Shown: piece after piece, positions 7,991-16,493 of the stretch
Position numbering within the stretch: position 1 is the stretch's first letter
Layout of the letters: every line of letters begins with the position of its first letter
Source: Pullichristensenella sp002068815
GTDB lineage: Bacteria > Bacillota > Clostridia > Christensenellales > Aristaeellaceae
Assembly: GCA_040772885.1 (NCBI GenBank)
Contig: JAXGXF010000004.1
Coordinates: 62,001 to 126,000 of the forward strand
Direction: 5' to 3'
DNA length: 64,000 bases
Notes under the pieces: generated by a model
Told to the model about the DNA's origin: nothing
What the model saw: the letters and a program-made list of their open reading frames with translations, nothing else
The model's database searches: none
Position numbers and translations under genes: made by a program

Positions 7991-9132
7991 GCAAGCTGAA
8001 GAATCTCTCCGTGGGCAAATACGGGCTCGTGATCGCGCTCGTCCTCGTCGTCATCTTCTTCGGCATCACGACCGGGGGAAGCCTGTTCAACCCGATGAAC
8101 GTGAGCAACATCTTCATGCAGAACTCGTACCTGGTCATCCTCTCGATCGGCATGTTCTTCTGCCTGTCGACGGGCTGCGTGGACCTCTCCGTCGGGTCGA
8201 TCGTGCTGTTCTCGGGCGCGCTGCTGGGCTTTCTGACGGTCACGAACAAATACCCGCTGGGCGTGGCGGTCATGATCATCTTCGGCCTCGGGCTCGTGAT
8301 CGGCGTATTGCAGGGCATGACGATCGCTTACCTGAACGTGCCGGCGTTCATCGCGACGCTCGGGTTCGAGCTGATGGTCAAGGGCTCGGCGATCGCGGTC
8401 TCCGGCGGGCAGACGCTCGGCCCGTTCGTAAAGCCCATCCAGTACCTGGGCGGGGGCTTCCTGCCCTCGAGCTTCCGGCTGTTCGGCTACGACGGCATCT
8501 GCCTGATCGCGCTCGTGGCATTCGCCGTCTACTCGGTGTACGGCGAGGTCCGAAAGCGCGCGAAGCGCAGGAAGTACGGCTTCCGCGTGGCCTCCGTGCC
8601 CACGACGGTGTTGAAGCTCGCGGCGATACTGTTCAGCGTCGGGTTCGTGCTGTTCAGCTTCTCGATTCACAACGGCATGCCGTTCATGCTCGTGGTGCTC
8701 ATCGCGCTCGCGCTCGTCTACGGCTACATCTCCAACAACACAGCGTTCGGCCGCTATGTGTACGCGGTCGGCGCGAACCGGAACGCCGCGCGGCTGTCGG
8801 GCGTCAACGACCGGAAGGTCATCCTGGCGGTGTTCATCAACGCGGCGCTGCTCTCGAGCTTCGCGGGCCTCGTCGTCGCCGGAAGGCTGAACGCGGCGAC
8901 GAACAACGCGGGCTCGGGCTACGAACTCGAGGCGATCGCGGCCGTCTCCATCGGCGGCGGCTCGCGGGCGGGCATCTTCGGCGCGTTCGTCGGCGCGGCG
9001 ATCATGTCCATCGTCAACAACGGCATGAACGTGCTTGGCCTGGGAGCGGACATGCAGAAAGTGGCAAAGGGCCTGATACTGCTGCTTGCTGTATTGTTTG
9101 ATATGTATTCAAAGAAGCGGTCCAAAGACTAA
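7987..9132 (+). CDS. Sugar ABC transporter permease, XylH/GguB type (second of two)
   Basis: Membrane subunit of the same CUT2 importer, 381 residues, with about ten membrane segments, SVGSIV after the TGCVDL motif, and GRYVYAVGANRNAARLSG before the last helices. It has the charged XylH-type middle loop (KRAKRRKYG). It starts on the ATGA overlap with the ATPase gene. It is homologous to the permease at 3063 but clearly diverged, so the operon encodes two permeases for one ATPase and one binding protein. This is the permease in the standard ATPase-permease-binding-protein order. Confidence 0.95.
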   Translation: MSKLKNLSVGKYGLVIALVLVVIFFGITTGGSLFNPMNVSNIFMQNSYLVILSIGMFFCLSTGCVDLSVGSIVLFSGALLGFLTVTNKYPLGVAVMIIFGLGLVIGVLQGMTIAYLNVPAFIATLGFELMVKGSAIAVSGGQTLGPFVKPIQYLGGGFLPSSFRLFGYDGICLIALVAFAVYSVYGEVRKRAKRRKYGFRVASVPTTVLKLAAILFSVGFVLFSFSIHNGMPFMLVVLIALALVYGYISNNTAFGRYVYAVGANRNAARLSGVNDRKVILAVFINAALLSSFAGLVVAGRLNAATNNAGSGYELEAIAAVSIGGGSRAGIFGAFVGAAIMSIVNNGMNVLGLGADMQKVAKGLILLLAVLFDMYSKKRSKD

Positions 9133-9151
9133 GAGAGAAGGAGAAAAGACA

Positions 9152-10267
9152 ATGAAAAAGATCCTGGTCATCGCCCTGGTTGCAATGCTTGCAATCGCCT
9201 CCCTCGGAGCCGCCCAAGCCGAGTCCCGCGGCGCCGGCAAGACCATCGGCATCTGCCTGACCTCCCAGGCGCTTGCCAGAACCGTCCTCGACACGATCTA
9301 TCTGAAGGAGTACTTAGGCGAGATGGGGTACGACCCGCAGGTCGTCTACTCCGAGCAGGACGCGGCGGTCCAGTCGACCCAGCTCGAGACGTTCGTCTCG
9401 ATGGGCGTGGACGGCATCATCATCAGCCCCTCGGACGGCACGGCGCTCGCCAACGCGGTCGAGGTCGCGCATGAGAACGACGTTCCGGTCATGGTGTACG
9501 ACGCCCTGATCATGAACTCCCCCTACGTGACCTACTACGCCACCGACGACCTCTATGCCGTCGGCGCGACGCAGGGCAAGTACCTGGTCGACGCGCTGGG
9601 CGTTGCGGATGGCAAGGGGCCGTTCAACCTCGAGATCTTCTCGGGCTCGATGACCGACAACAACGCCACCTATTTCTATCAGGGCGCGATGGACCAGCTC
9701 CAGCCCTACATCGACAACGGCCAGCTCGTCGTGAAGTCCGGCCAGATCGACCGCACGTCGACCACGACGGAGAAGTGGAGCGCGACCAACGCGCAGACCC
9801 GCGCCGACGCGATCCTCTCGACGTACTATTCGGACGGCTCGCACCTGGACGCGTGCCTCACGCAGAACGACGACCTCGCCGCCGGCGTCATCTCGGCGTG
9901 CAAGAGCGCCGGCTACGGCACCCCCGAGAACCCGCTGCCGCTGACGACCGGCCAGGACTGCAACGTCTCGGCGATCCTCTCGATCATCAACGGCGAGCAG
10001 AGCTCCACGGTCTTTAAGAACATCAAGGAGCTCGCCTACGCCGGAGCCGTCGGCATCGACGCGATGGTCCACGGCGAGGAGATTCCGTGGGATCCGGAGA
10101 TGGTCGGCACCTACAACAACAACGTCGTCGACGTGACGACCTATCAGGTCCGCCCGCTGCTTCTGACCATCGACAACTGGTACGAGCTGATCGTCGAGAG
10201 CGGCTTCTACGACGCGGAGGACCTCGGCATGACGCCGGAGCAGCTCGCCGCCTACGCGCCCAAATAG
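9152..10267 (+). CDS. Sugar-binding protein of the ABC importer (ChvE/XylF-like)
   Basis: Extracytoplasmic binding protein, 371 residues. An N-terminal signal peptide (MKKILVIALVAMLAIASLG) ends at an AQA-type signal peptidase I site; there is no lipobox Cys, although binding proteins of single-membrane bacteria are usually lipoproteins. The mature protein has the two-lobe periplasmic-binding fold of family 1 (GVDGIIISPSDG, TQNDDLAAGV, TTGQDCN). It resembles the ChvE group that goes with GguA and GguB. GAGAAGGAGAAAA precedes the ATG. It is the last transporter gene; a stable hairpin follows at 10344. The ligand is inferred to be the sugar adduct processed by the SIS and kinase products. Confidence 0.94.
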   Translation: MKKILVIALVAMLAIASLGAAQAESRGAGKTIGICLTSQALARTVLDTIYLKEYLGEMGYDPQVVYSEQDAAVQSTQLETFVSMGVDGIIISPSDGTALANAVEVAHENDVPVMVYDALIMNSPYVTYYATDDLYAVGATQGKYLVDALGVADGKGPFNLEIFSGSMTDNNATYFYQGAMDQLQPYIDNGQLVVKSGQIDRTSTTTEKWSATNAQTRADAILSTYYSDGSHLDACLTQNDDLAAGVISACKSAGYGTPENPLPLTTGQDCNVSAILSIINGEQSSTVFKNIKELAYAGAVGIDAMVHGEEIPWDPEMVGTYNNNVVDVTTYQVRPLLLTIDNWYELIVESGFYDAEDLGMTPEQLAAYAPK

Positions 10268-10343
10268 AGATCGCCAAGGCCCTCGGTGAATCGGCATCGG
10301 TTCCGATTCGCAACGGATCAATTCTTTGAATGCCGCGAAAGAA

Positions 10344-10376
10344 GTGGGCGGTGGCAAACCACCGCCCACGATTGTT
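10344..10376 (+). terminator. Strong stem-loop between binding-protein and SIS genes
   Basis: GTGGGCGGTGG at 10344-10354 pairs perfectly with CCACCGCCCAC at 10359-10369 around a CAAA loop. The following GATTGTTTGG has only a short T run, so this is probably a partial terminator or a 3-prime mRNA stabiliser that lets the binding protein be made in excess while some transcripts read on into the SIS genes. Confidence 0.6.
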
Positions 10377-10409
10377 TGGGCCAACAACCCTGAAAAGGAG
10401 ATCATTCCG

Positions 10410-11414
10410 ATGTCAAACGCAATCAAGCTCACCACCGCGGAGGAAATCCGCGCCGCCGTCGAGCGGATCGGCGCGGAGCTCGAGGCCAGGGGCGGCCTCC
10501 ACTCTGTCTACTGCGTGGCCTGCGGGGGCTCGCTGAGCTCCGCCTATCCGCCTTTTTACCTGCTCCGGCAGGAGGCGAGGTCGATTCACGCCGAGTGCAT
10601 GACCTCGAACGAGTTCTGCCACGCGACGCCCGCGGGCTGCGGCGGGAATTCCATCGTCCTGCTGATGTCCCGCGCGGGCGACACGCCTGAGACGGTCACC
10701 GCATCCAAGAAGGCCCGCGAGTGCGGCGCGTCCGTGATCACGATGTCGATCCTTCCGGACGCCCCGCTCAAGGAGGCGGCCGACGAGCACTTCGTCTGGG
10801 CCGCGACGTTCAAGGATGATTACGTATATTCGAACACCGCCATCGCGCTGCGCCTCGGCTTCGAGATTTTGCGCAGTTTCGAGGGCTACGCGCACTTCGG
10901 CGCGGCCGAGGAGGCCTTTCAAAAGCTCGACCGCATCAACCGCGCGGCGATTGAGAAGGTGAGGCCCAGGGCCGAGGCGTGGGCGAACCGCTACCAGAAC
11001 GAGTCGGTCATCTACACGATGGGCAGCGGCCCCGTGCACTGCGTCGCGTATTCGGCCTGCATCTGCCACCTGATGGAGATGGAGTGGATCGACTCCGCCT
11101 GCATACACAGCGGCGACTACTTTCACGGCCCGTTCGAGATCACCGACAAGTACGTGCCGTTCCTGCTGTTCAAGACCTCCGGCAGGCCGCGCCCGCTCGA
11201 CGACAGGGCCGAGGCGTTCGCCAAGGAGTACACCGACTGCCTCGAGGTCGTCGACGCCAACGATTACGGCGCCTCGGAGATCGACGAGCACGTGCGCGAG
11301 TACTTCGACAGCCTGATCCTGTTCGCGGTCGGCCGCGTGTACACCGAGACGCTCGCGGTCTACAAGCAGCACCCGTTCTGCTACCGCAAGTATATGTTCA
11401 AGGAACAGTACTAA
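10410..11414 (+). CDS. SIS-domain sugar deglycase, FrlB family (copy 1)
   Basis: Cytoplasmic enzyme with two SIS domains, 334 residues, matching fructoselysine-6-phosphate deglycase (FrlB) and FraB in length and landmarks: VYCVACGGSL near 33, SRAGDTPE near 87, IYTMGSGPV near 201, then LMEMEW...HSG..FHGPFE. In Salmonella FraB the catalytic pair is a Glu in this ME motif and a His 16 residues on; here Glu223 and His239 have the same spacing. The reaction would be cleavage of a fructosamine 6-phosphate to glucose 6-phosphate and an amine or amino acid. It differs from copy 2 in having SGD where copy 2 and E. coli FrlB have SGE. AAAGGAG precedes the ATG at 10410. Confidence 0.92.
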   Translation: MSNAIKLTTAEEIRAAVERIGAELEARGGLHSVYCVACGGSLSSAYPPFYLLRQEARSIHAECMTSNEFCHATPAGCGGNSIVLLMSRAGDTPETVTASKKARECGASVITMSILPDAPLKEAADEHFVWAATFKDDYVYSNTAIALRLGFEILRSFEGYAHFGAAEEAFQKLDRINRAAIEKVRPRAEAWANRYQNESVIYTMGSGPVHCVAYSACICHLMEMEWIDSACIHSGDYFHGPFEITDKYVPFLLFKTSGRPRPLDDRAEAFAKEYTDCLEVVDANDYGASEIDEHVREYFDSLILFAVGRVYTETLAVYKQHPFCYRKYMFKEQY

Positions 11415-11457
11415 TTCCAAACAGAAATGCGTCGTCGCGCCGGGTCTTTTCCCGCCC

Positions 11458-11540
11458 CGCGTTGTCGCTCTCCGCTCAACGCAGGCTCCCTGCTACGCCT
11501 CGCTCCGGCTCCTAGCGGGGCAGAAAAATCCCTCGACGCT
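11458..11540 (+). repeat. Diverged copy of a dispersed structured repeat
   Basis: This noncoding stretch between the two SIS genes aligns, with small gaps, to the repeats at 48686 and 49939. Shared blocks in the same order are CGTTGTCGCTC, a small hairpin, GCTACG.CTC, TCCGGCTCC, GGGG and GAAAAATC. The hairpin is GCAGG-CTC-CCTGC here and CCGTAGC-ACC-GCTACGG in the 49939 copy, so pairing is kept while the bases differ. Confidence 0.55.
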
Positions 11541-11602
11541 TTGGACGCATTGCTGTTTTCCATTAGTACTACTGACCAACGATGATATGCGAGGAATGCG
11601 AT

Positions 11603-12610
11603 ATGTCAAGAGATTCTGCGATCGGAACCAATATCCGGGAAACGGTCGAACGGTTGTTTCGGGACTTTGACGCGCGGGGAGGGCTGAAGGACGTCTTTCT
11701 CGTGGCGTGCGGCGGGTCGCTGTACGAATTGTCCGGGCTTCAGCACCTGCTCCGGTGCGAGTCCCGGGTGCTGCGCGCGACGTCGGTCACGGCGAACGAG
11801 TTCGCCTTCGCCGCGCCCGCGCGCGCGAACGGAAGCGCGCTCGTGATCGCGCTGTCGCTCTCCGGCGGCACGCCCGAGGTCGTCGCGGCCGCGAAGAAGG
11901 CGCGCGAATTGGGGGCGAGCGTGCTCGCCATCGTCGGAAAGCCCTCGTGCGCGCTCGCGGAGAGCGCCGACGAGAGCATCGTGTTCGCGAACGAGGCCTC
12001 CGGCGCCGAGATGGACTACGAGCAGTCGAACATCGCCGTGTCGCTTCGGATCGGCTTCGAGCTGCTCCGGCTCGCGGACGGCTACGGGCACTACGAGAAG
12101 GCCGCGCTGGCGTTCGGGGTGCTGGACCGGTCGCTTCGCGGCATGAAGAAGCAGATACAGCGCCGCGCGCGCAAATTCGGCGAGGAGCACAAGGACGACC
12201 GCTTCATCTACACGGTCGGCAGCGGCCCGAGCTTCGGCGCCGCGCAGACGCTGAGCGTGTGCATCTTCATGGAGATGGAGTGGATTCACTCCTGCGCGAT
12301 CCACTCCGGCGAGCTGTTCCACGGCCCGTTCGAGTGCGTGAACTTCGACATGCCCTACGTGATGTTCATGGGCGAGGGAAGGACCCGTCCGCTCGACGAG
12401 CGCGCGCGCAAGTTCCTGACGAAGTACTCGGACCGCGTGACCTTGATCGACGCGCGCGAGCTCGGCGTCAGCATACTCGCGCCCGAGGTCGAGGAGTACT
12501 TCTCGGGGCTCTACACGTGGATCGCCGCGATGGAGTACGCGCGCGAGCTCGCGTTCGCGAAGAGGCACCCGCTGTTTGAGCGGCGCTATATGGGCAAGGT
12601 CGCGTACTGA
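11603..12610 (+). CDS. SIS-domain sugar deglycase, FrlB family (copy 2)
   Basis: Second FrlB-type protein, 335 residues, paralogous to the one at 10410. It has VFLVACGGSL, SLSGGTPE, FIYTVGSGPS and the active-site stretch FMEMEW...HSGELFHGPFE, with Glu224 and His240 in the positions of the FraB catalytic pair. An in-frame ATG exists at 11582, but GAGGAA at 11591-11596 points to the ATG at 11603. Two adjacent, different deglycases also occur in Salmonella gfr, where GfrE and GfrF handle fructoselysine and glucoselysine 6-phosphates; a similar division of labour, or a heterodimer, is the likeliest reading. The repeat at 11458 separates it from copy 1. Confidence 0.92.
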   Translation: MSRDSAIGTNIRETVERLFRDFDARGGLKDVFLVACGGSLYELSGLQHLLRCESRVLRATSVTANEFAFAAPARANGSALVIALSLSGGTPEVVAAAKKARELGASVLAIVGKPSCALAESADESIVFANEASGAEMDYEQSNIAVSLRIGFELLRLADGYGHYEKAALAFGVLDRSLRGMKKQIQRRARKFGEEHKDDRFIYTVGSGPSFGAAQTLSVCIFMEMEWIHSCAIHSGELFHGPFECVNFDMPYVMFMGEGRTRPLDERARKFLTKYSDRVTLIDARELGVSILAPEVEEYFSGLYTWIAAMEYARELAFAKRHPLFERRYMGKVAY

Positions 12611-12626
12611 CCAAGGAGGGGGAAGC

Positions 12627-13457
12627 ATGAGGCTCGAGCAGATTTCCGTCGGCAACTACACCTACATGTACCATTCGCTCAAGTACTTCCTGGAGTCCGT
12701 GAAGCGCATCGGCGTCCGGACGATCGAGCTCTGGGGCGCGACGCCGCACTTCCACGTAGACGACGACGGCCTCGCCGGCGCGGAGGCGCTCAAAAGGACG
12801 CTCCGGGAGTACGACCTGGGCATCAGCTGCGTGACGCCGGAGCAGGTCATGTACCCGATCAACATAGGCGCGGCCAGCCGCGAGGAGCGCGCGCGCAGCG
12901 TCGCGTTCTTCCGCCGGTACGTGGACGTCGCGAGCATACTCGAGTGCCCGCGGATGCTCGTGACCAGCGGACGGCACAACATCGACGAGAGCGCGGAGGA
13001 CTGCTTTCGCTACAGCGTCGACGCGCTGATCGACATCGGCCACTACGCCCGGCAGCGCGGCGTGCGCATCGCGCACGAGACGCTGACGCGCGAGGGCTAC
13101 GACCTGAGCGTCCGCGCCGCGGACATCCGGCGCACGCTCGACGCGGTCGGGAACCCGGAGTGGGTCCGCGGGATGATCGACGTCGACGAGTCCGCGCGCT
13201 TCGGCGAGTCCCCGAAGGACTTCGTCGAGGCCATCGGCGCGAAGAACATCGAGCACGTGCACTTTGTGGACGGCATGCCCGGCGGCCACCTCGCGCTCGG
13301 CGACGGCGTGCTGCCGCTCGGCCGATACATCGAGGAGCTCGACCAAGCGGGCTATACGGGCTACATATCGCTCGAGGTCATGAACGCGAAGTACTACTAC
13401 GACCCCGAGCCGGCGATATTGCAGAGCGTCGAGTTCCTGCGCGGACACGCGGGCTGA
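12627..13457 (+). CDS. Sugar phosphate isomerase/epimerase, FrlC-like (copy 2)
   Basis: TIM-barrel epimerase/isomerase, 276 residues, the same length as the protein at 4271 and sharing its landmarks: TIELWGATPHFH near 33, SCVTPEQVMYPINIG near 71, AHETLTREGYD near 152, HVHFVDG near 213 and SLEVMN near 250. The His, Glu and Asp metal-site residues are present. AAGGAGGGGG ends 4 bases before the ATG. It is the last gene of the operon, directly after the second SIS deglycase, and is followed by a perfect terminator stem. An epimerase feeding the 3-epimer (psicosamine form) of the substrate into the pathway is the inferred role. Confidence 0.9.
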   Translation: MRLEQISVGNYTYMYHSLKYFLESVKRIGVRTIELWGATPHFHVDDDGLAGAEALKRTLREYDLGISCVTPEQVMYPINIGAASREERARSVAFFRRYVDVASILECPRMLVTSGRHNIDESAEDCFRYSVDALIDIGHYARQRGVRIAHETLTREGYDLSVRAADIRRTLDAVGNPEWVRGMIDVDESARFGESPKDFVEAIGAKNIEHVHFVDGMPGGHLALGDGVLPLGRYIEELDQAGYTGYISLEVMNAKYYYDPEPAILQSVEFLRGHAG

Positions 13458-13474
13458 GCGCAGGCGGATTCAAA

Positions 13475-13503
13475 GGAGCCCCCGGATGCGATCCGGGGGC
13501 TCC
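13475..13503. terminator. Bidirectional terminator between convergent operons
   Basis: A perfect 13-base stem, GGAGCCCCCGGAT at 13475-13487 with its complement at 13491-13503, around a GCG loop. It lies between the convergent ends of the epimerase gene (+) and the VWA gene (-). On + it is followed by CGCATTTTCTT. Confidence 0.75.
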
Positions 13504-13528
13504 CGCATTTTCTTGAGGAAGCGGCGCT

Positions 13529-15379
13529 CTATCCCTTTCTGTCGAGCAATGTGACGAGATAGAGGAACTCCTCCTTGTACGCGTCCCCGGTGACGCCCTT
13601 TGCCGAGCGCAGCAGCTCGAGCGCGGAGGCGTACGTCGCGCTTCCCTTCCACTCGCTGTCGCGCAGCAGCATCCCGACCTCGGCGACCGCCGCGGCGAAG
13701 CGCAGGTTGTCGGTCATCTCCCCGGCGCCGCCGCTCGCGAGCGGGTAGGTGTAGAGCCTGCTCTCGCCGCCCTCCGGGGGCTTCGCGCGGACGCTCAAGG
13801 TGAGCAGTTCCCCGGCATCCCCGCCCTCCGGCGCGGCTTGGTACTTGCTCCCGACCTCGCCGATGTCGAATGCGCTGCCGATCGGCACGATCTCGTAGAG
13901 CACGGTCACGCGGTGGCCGCTGCCGAGCTCGCCGCCGTCCTTTTGGTCGTCCGCGAAGTCCTCGGCGGCCATCAGCCGGTTCTCGTAGCCGATCAGGCGG
14001 TAGCCCTTGACGGCCGCGGGGTTGAAGTCCACCTGCAGCTTCACGTCCTTCGCGACGGCGAAGAACGTCGCGCCGATCTCGGTCACGAGCGCGCGCCGGG
14101 CCTCGTAGATCGTGTCGATGTAATTGTAGTTGCCGTCGCCGCGGTCGGCGAGCGCCTCGAGCTTGTTGTCCTTGTAGTTGCCGTCGCCAAAGCCCAATAC
14201 GCTCAAGTAGACGCCGCTTTGCTTCTTCTCCTCGACGAGCCGCGCGAGCGCGCCCTCGTCGCTGACGCCGACGTTCAGGTCGCCGTCGGTCGCGAGCAGC
14301 ACGCGGTTGTTGCCGCCCTCGAGGAAGTGCTTCTCGGCGAGCTGATAGGCCGTCTGTATGCCCGCCGCGCCCGCGGTCGAGCCGCCGGCGGTCAGGTTCT
14401 CGATCGCCTCCATGATCCGCGTCTTTTCGCCCGCCGGCACGCCGTCGAGCACCACCTGATCCCACGAGGCGTAGGTGACGATCGATACCGTGTCCGTCGG
14501 CGCGAGCGCGTCGACCAGAAGCTGGAACGCGCGCTTGACCAGCGGCAGCTTGTTCGGCATGTCCATGCTGCCGGACACGTCGATCAAAAACACGAGGTTC
14601 TGCGCGGGGCGCGCCTCCTTCGGAATCTCCGCCGCCTGCAGGCCGATCAAGAGCAGCTGCGTCTCCCCGTTCCACGGGCAGTCCGCGAGCTCCATCGTCA
14701 CGCCGAACGGCTCGCCGTCCGCGGGCGCTTTATAATCGTAGCGGAAGTAGTTGAGCATCTCCTCGATGCGCACGCTGTCGATCGGCACGTCCTCCCCGGC
14801 GAGGATTTTCGCGCGAAGCTGCGCGTAGGACGCGGTGTCCACGTCCGCGGCGAACGTCGAGAGCGGCGACGTGCGCGCGGACAGGAAGCGGTTCTCCTGG
14901 AAATAGCCGTATTCGTTCGTGTTGAATTCCTCCGCGGCGTAGGCGTAGGCGATCCCGCCCGGCATCGGGGCCATCGTGAGCGACGGCATCGGGGGCGGCA
15001 TGGCGTTCGAATCCGCCGATTTGCCGAAAATCAGCTCGGCGAGCGACTTCGGGTCCGGCGCCGGGGCTTCATACGGTCGCGCGTCCTCCGAAAAGAGCGC
15101 GTCGAACGTGATCCGGTCGAGCATGCCGCTCTCGAGCAGGCCGTTGTCTCGCTGGAACGCGACGAGCGCGGCGGCCGTGTCCGGGCCGAACGCGCCGTCC
15201 GCGGTGCCGGCGAAGTAGCCGAGCTCCCGGAGTCTGCGTTGCAGCGCGAGCACGTCGTCGCCCTCGTCGCCCTCCATGAGATCCCGCGCGAACGCGGGCG
15301 GTTCGGAAATGCCGGCGGACGTCAGCGCGATCAACAGGGCCAGCGCAAGGCACGCGGTCGCGAGAAATGTGTGCTTCAT
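13529..15379 (-). CDS. Secreted VWA-domain protein with peptidoglycan-binding domain
   Basis: Exported protein of 616 residues. A signal peptide covers about residues 1-25. A PG_binding_1 domain lies at about 35-95 (DDVLALQRRLRELGYF, DGAFGPDTAAALVAFQ). Next comes a Pro/Met-rich linker, then a YfbK-like N-terminal region and a von Willebrand A domain with the metal-binding motif DVSGSM near 290, followed by the conserved DUF3520-like C-terminal part. YfbK-type proteins usually lack a wall-binding domain, so here the VWA module is probably tethered to the cell wall to bind other proteins. The ribosome binding site is strong (AAGGAGGTGG). It lies downstream of an ABC exporter and NEW3 gene on the same strand. 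Confidence 0.88.
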   Translation of the reverse strand: MKHTFLATACLALALLIALTSAGISEPPAFARDLMEGDEGDDVLALQRRLRELGYFAGTADGAFGPDTAAALVAFQRDNGLLESGMLDRITFDALFSEDARPYEAPAPDPKSLAELIFGKSADSNAMPPPMPSLTMAPMPGGIAYAYAAEEFNTNEYGYFQENRFLSARTSPLSTFAADVDTASYAQLRAKILAGEDVPIDSVRIEEMLNYFRYDYKAPADGEPFGVTMELADCPWNGETQLLLIGLQAAEIPKEARPAQNLVFLIDVSGSMDMPNKLPLVKRAFQLLVDALAPTDTVSIVTYASWDQVVLDGVPAGEKTRIMEAIENLTAGGSTAGAAGIQTAYQLAEKHFLEGGNNRVLLATDGDLNVGVSDEGALARLVEEKKQSGVYLSVLGFGDGNYKDNKLEALADRGDGNYNYIDTIYEARRALVTEIGATFFAVAKDVKLQVDFNPAAVKGYRLIGYENRLMAAEDFADDQKDGGELGSGHRVTVLYEIVPIGSAFDIGEVGSKYQAAPEGGDAGELLTLSVRAKPPEGGESRLYTYPLASGGAGEMTDNLRFAAAVAEVGMLLRDSEWKGSATYASALELLRSAKGVTGDAYKEEFLYLVTLLDRKG

Positions 15380-15485
15380 GGGTTTCCACCTCCTTCGCCC
15401 TATTGGACGAAATTGGGAGGAATTGGTTCATTTTGCGGGAAAAAAGCGGGGGAGACTCTCGTCCCCTCCGCATGGTCCTTATTTC

Positions 15486-16493
15486 CTAGGCGCGTATCTC
15501 CTGCCGCATGAACTTGACGTAGCCGATGCCGAACATCAATAGCGTCGCGGCGGCCATCGTCGTCAGGTGCGGCCAGATCAGCATCAGGCTCTGGTCGAGC
15601 GACAGGTAGCCCGCGATTGCGCCGGAGTACGCCGTCTCGGTCGGGATCATCAACGCGCGCACGTTCGGGTTCAGGATCGTCGAGATGGCCTCGATGTACA
15701 GGTAATACGGCGACAGTCGGTTGAGGTTCATCGAAAGTGCGTAGTTCTTCAGCAGGTTTTCGTACCCCATGATGCCGCTGACCGGGTAGATCACGTTCGC
15801 GACCACGCCCGCGACCATCGTCGCGAACAGCGTCATGTAGATCCACGCCGCGATCGAGATCAGCGCCGAGGTCGCCGCGTGGCGGCACAGCACCGAGAAG
15901 AACATCGCGATCGCGAGCCAGAGCGCCATGTAGATCGCCGAGTACGCGACGTATACGAGCGCGCGCGCAATCTCCTCGGCCTCCGGCGGCACGCCGATCG
16001 TCATAAGCCCCAGTCCGCTCATCATCAGCCCCAGCGAGACCGACAGCATCAGGATCACCGTCGAGCCGGCCGCGAACTTCGCGAGGATGACCGTATCCCG
16101 GTAGATCGGCTGCGACGCGAGGTGGTTGAGCGTGCCCTGCGAGCGTTCGCTCGAGATGGCGTCGAAGCCGAGCACGATGCCGACGACCGGCGCCATGTAC
16201 GCGAGGAACGACGCGAACGACGGGATCGAGTTGCCGCTTGTGGTAAACAGCTTCAGGAAGATGAAGTCCGGGCTCTCCTGAATCGCGCTCTGCATGCCCG
16301 CGAGCGCGCCGGAGAACGAGGCGGCGCTCGTAAGCACCAGCAGCGCGAGCACGATGTAGAACCGCGCGCTGCGCAGGTGATCGGCGAGCTCCTTCCGATA
16401 CAGCGCGGAGAAACCCGCGCTGCGCGCGCGCCGGTCACGCGCCGCGCCGGCCGAACCGCTTCCTGCCGCGCTTGAGCGCATCGTCGCTTCCAT
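15486..16493 (-). CDS. ABC-2 type transporter permease
   Basis: Membrane subunit of an ABC exporter. The 335-residue protein has a long N-terminal hydrophilic piece, a first membrane segment near residue 50 (FYIVLALLVLTSAASFSGAL), a large loop, and a cluster of five further segments in the C-terminal half; ERSQGTLNHLASQPI is typical of ABC-2 permeases. The ATG at 16493 is preceded by AGGTGAG; an upstream GTG-like extension to 16514 is possible. The gene overlaps the ATPase gene by 59 bases. Together with the NEW3 protein it forms a three-gene unit that recurs in Clostridia; the exported molecule is unknown. Confidence 0.88.
   Translation of the reverse strand: MEATMRSSAAGSGSAGAARDRRARSAGFSALYRKELADHLRSARFYIVLALLVLTSAASFSGALAGMQSAIQESPDFIFLKLFTTSGNSIPSFASFLAYMAPVVGIVLGFDAISSERSQGTLNHLASQPIYRDTVILAKFAAGSTVILMLSVSLGLMMSGLGLMTIGVPPEAEEIARALVYVAYSAIYMALWLAIAMFFSVLCRHAATSALISIAAWIYMTLFATMVAGVVANVIYPVSGIMGYENLLKNYALSMNLNRLSPYYLYIEAISTILNPNVRALMIPTETAYSGAIAGYLSLDQSLMLIWPHLTTMAAATLLMFGIGYVKFMRQEIRA

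Noticed and set aside
13838..15511. 557-codon frame on + opposite the VWA gene
   Set aside because: It is the reverse complement of a well-conserved gene; its composition (Val/Arg/Glu/His-rich) is that of a GC-rich shadow frame.
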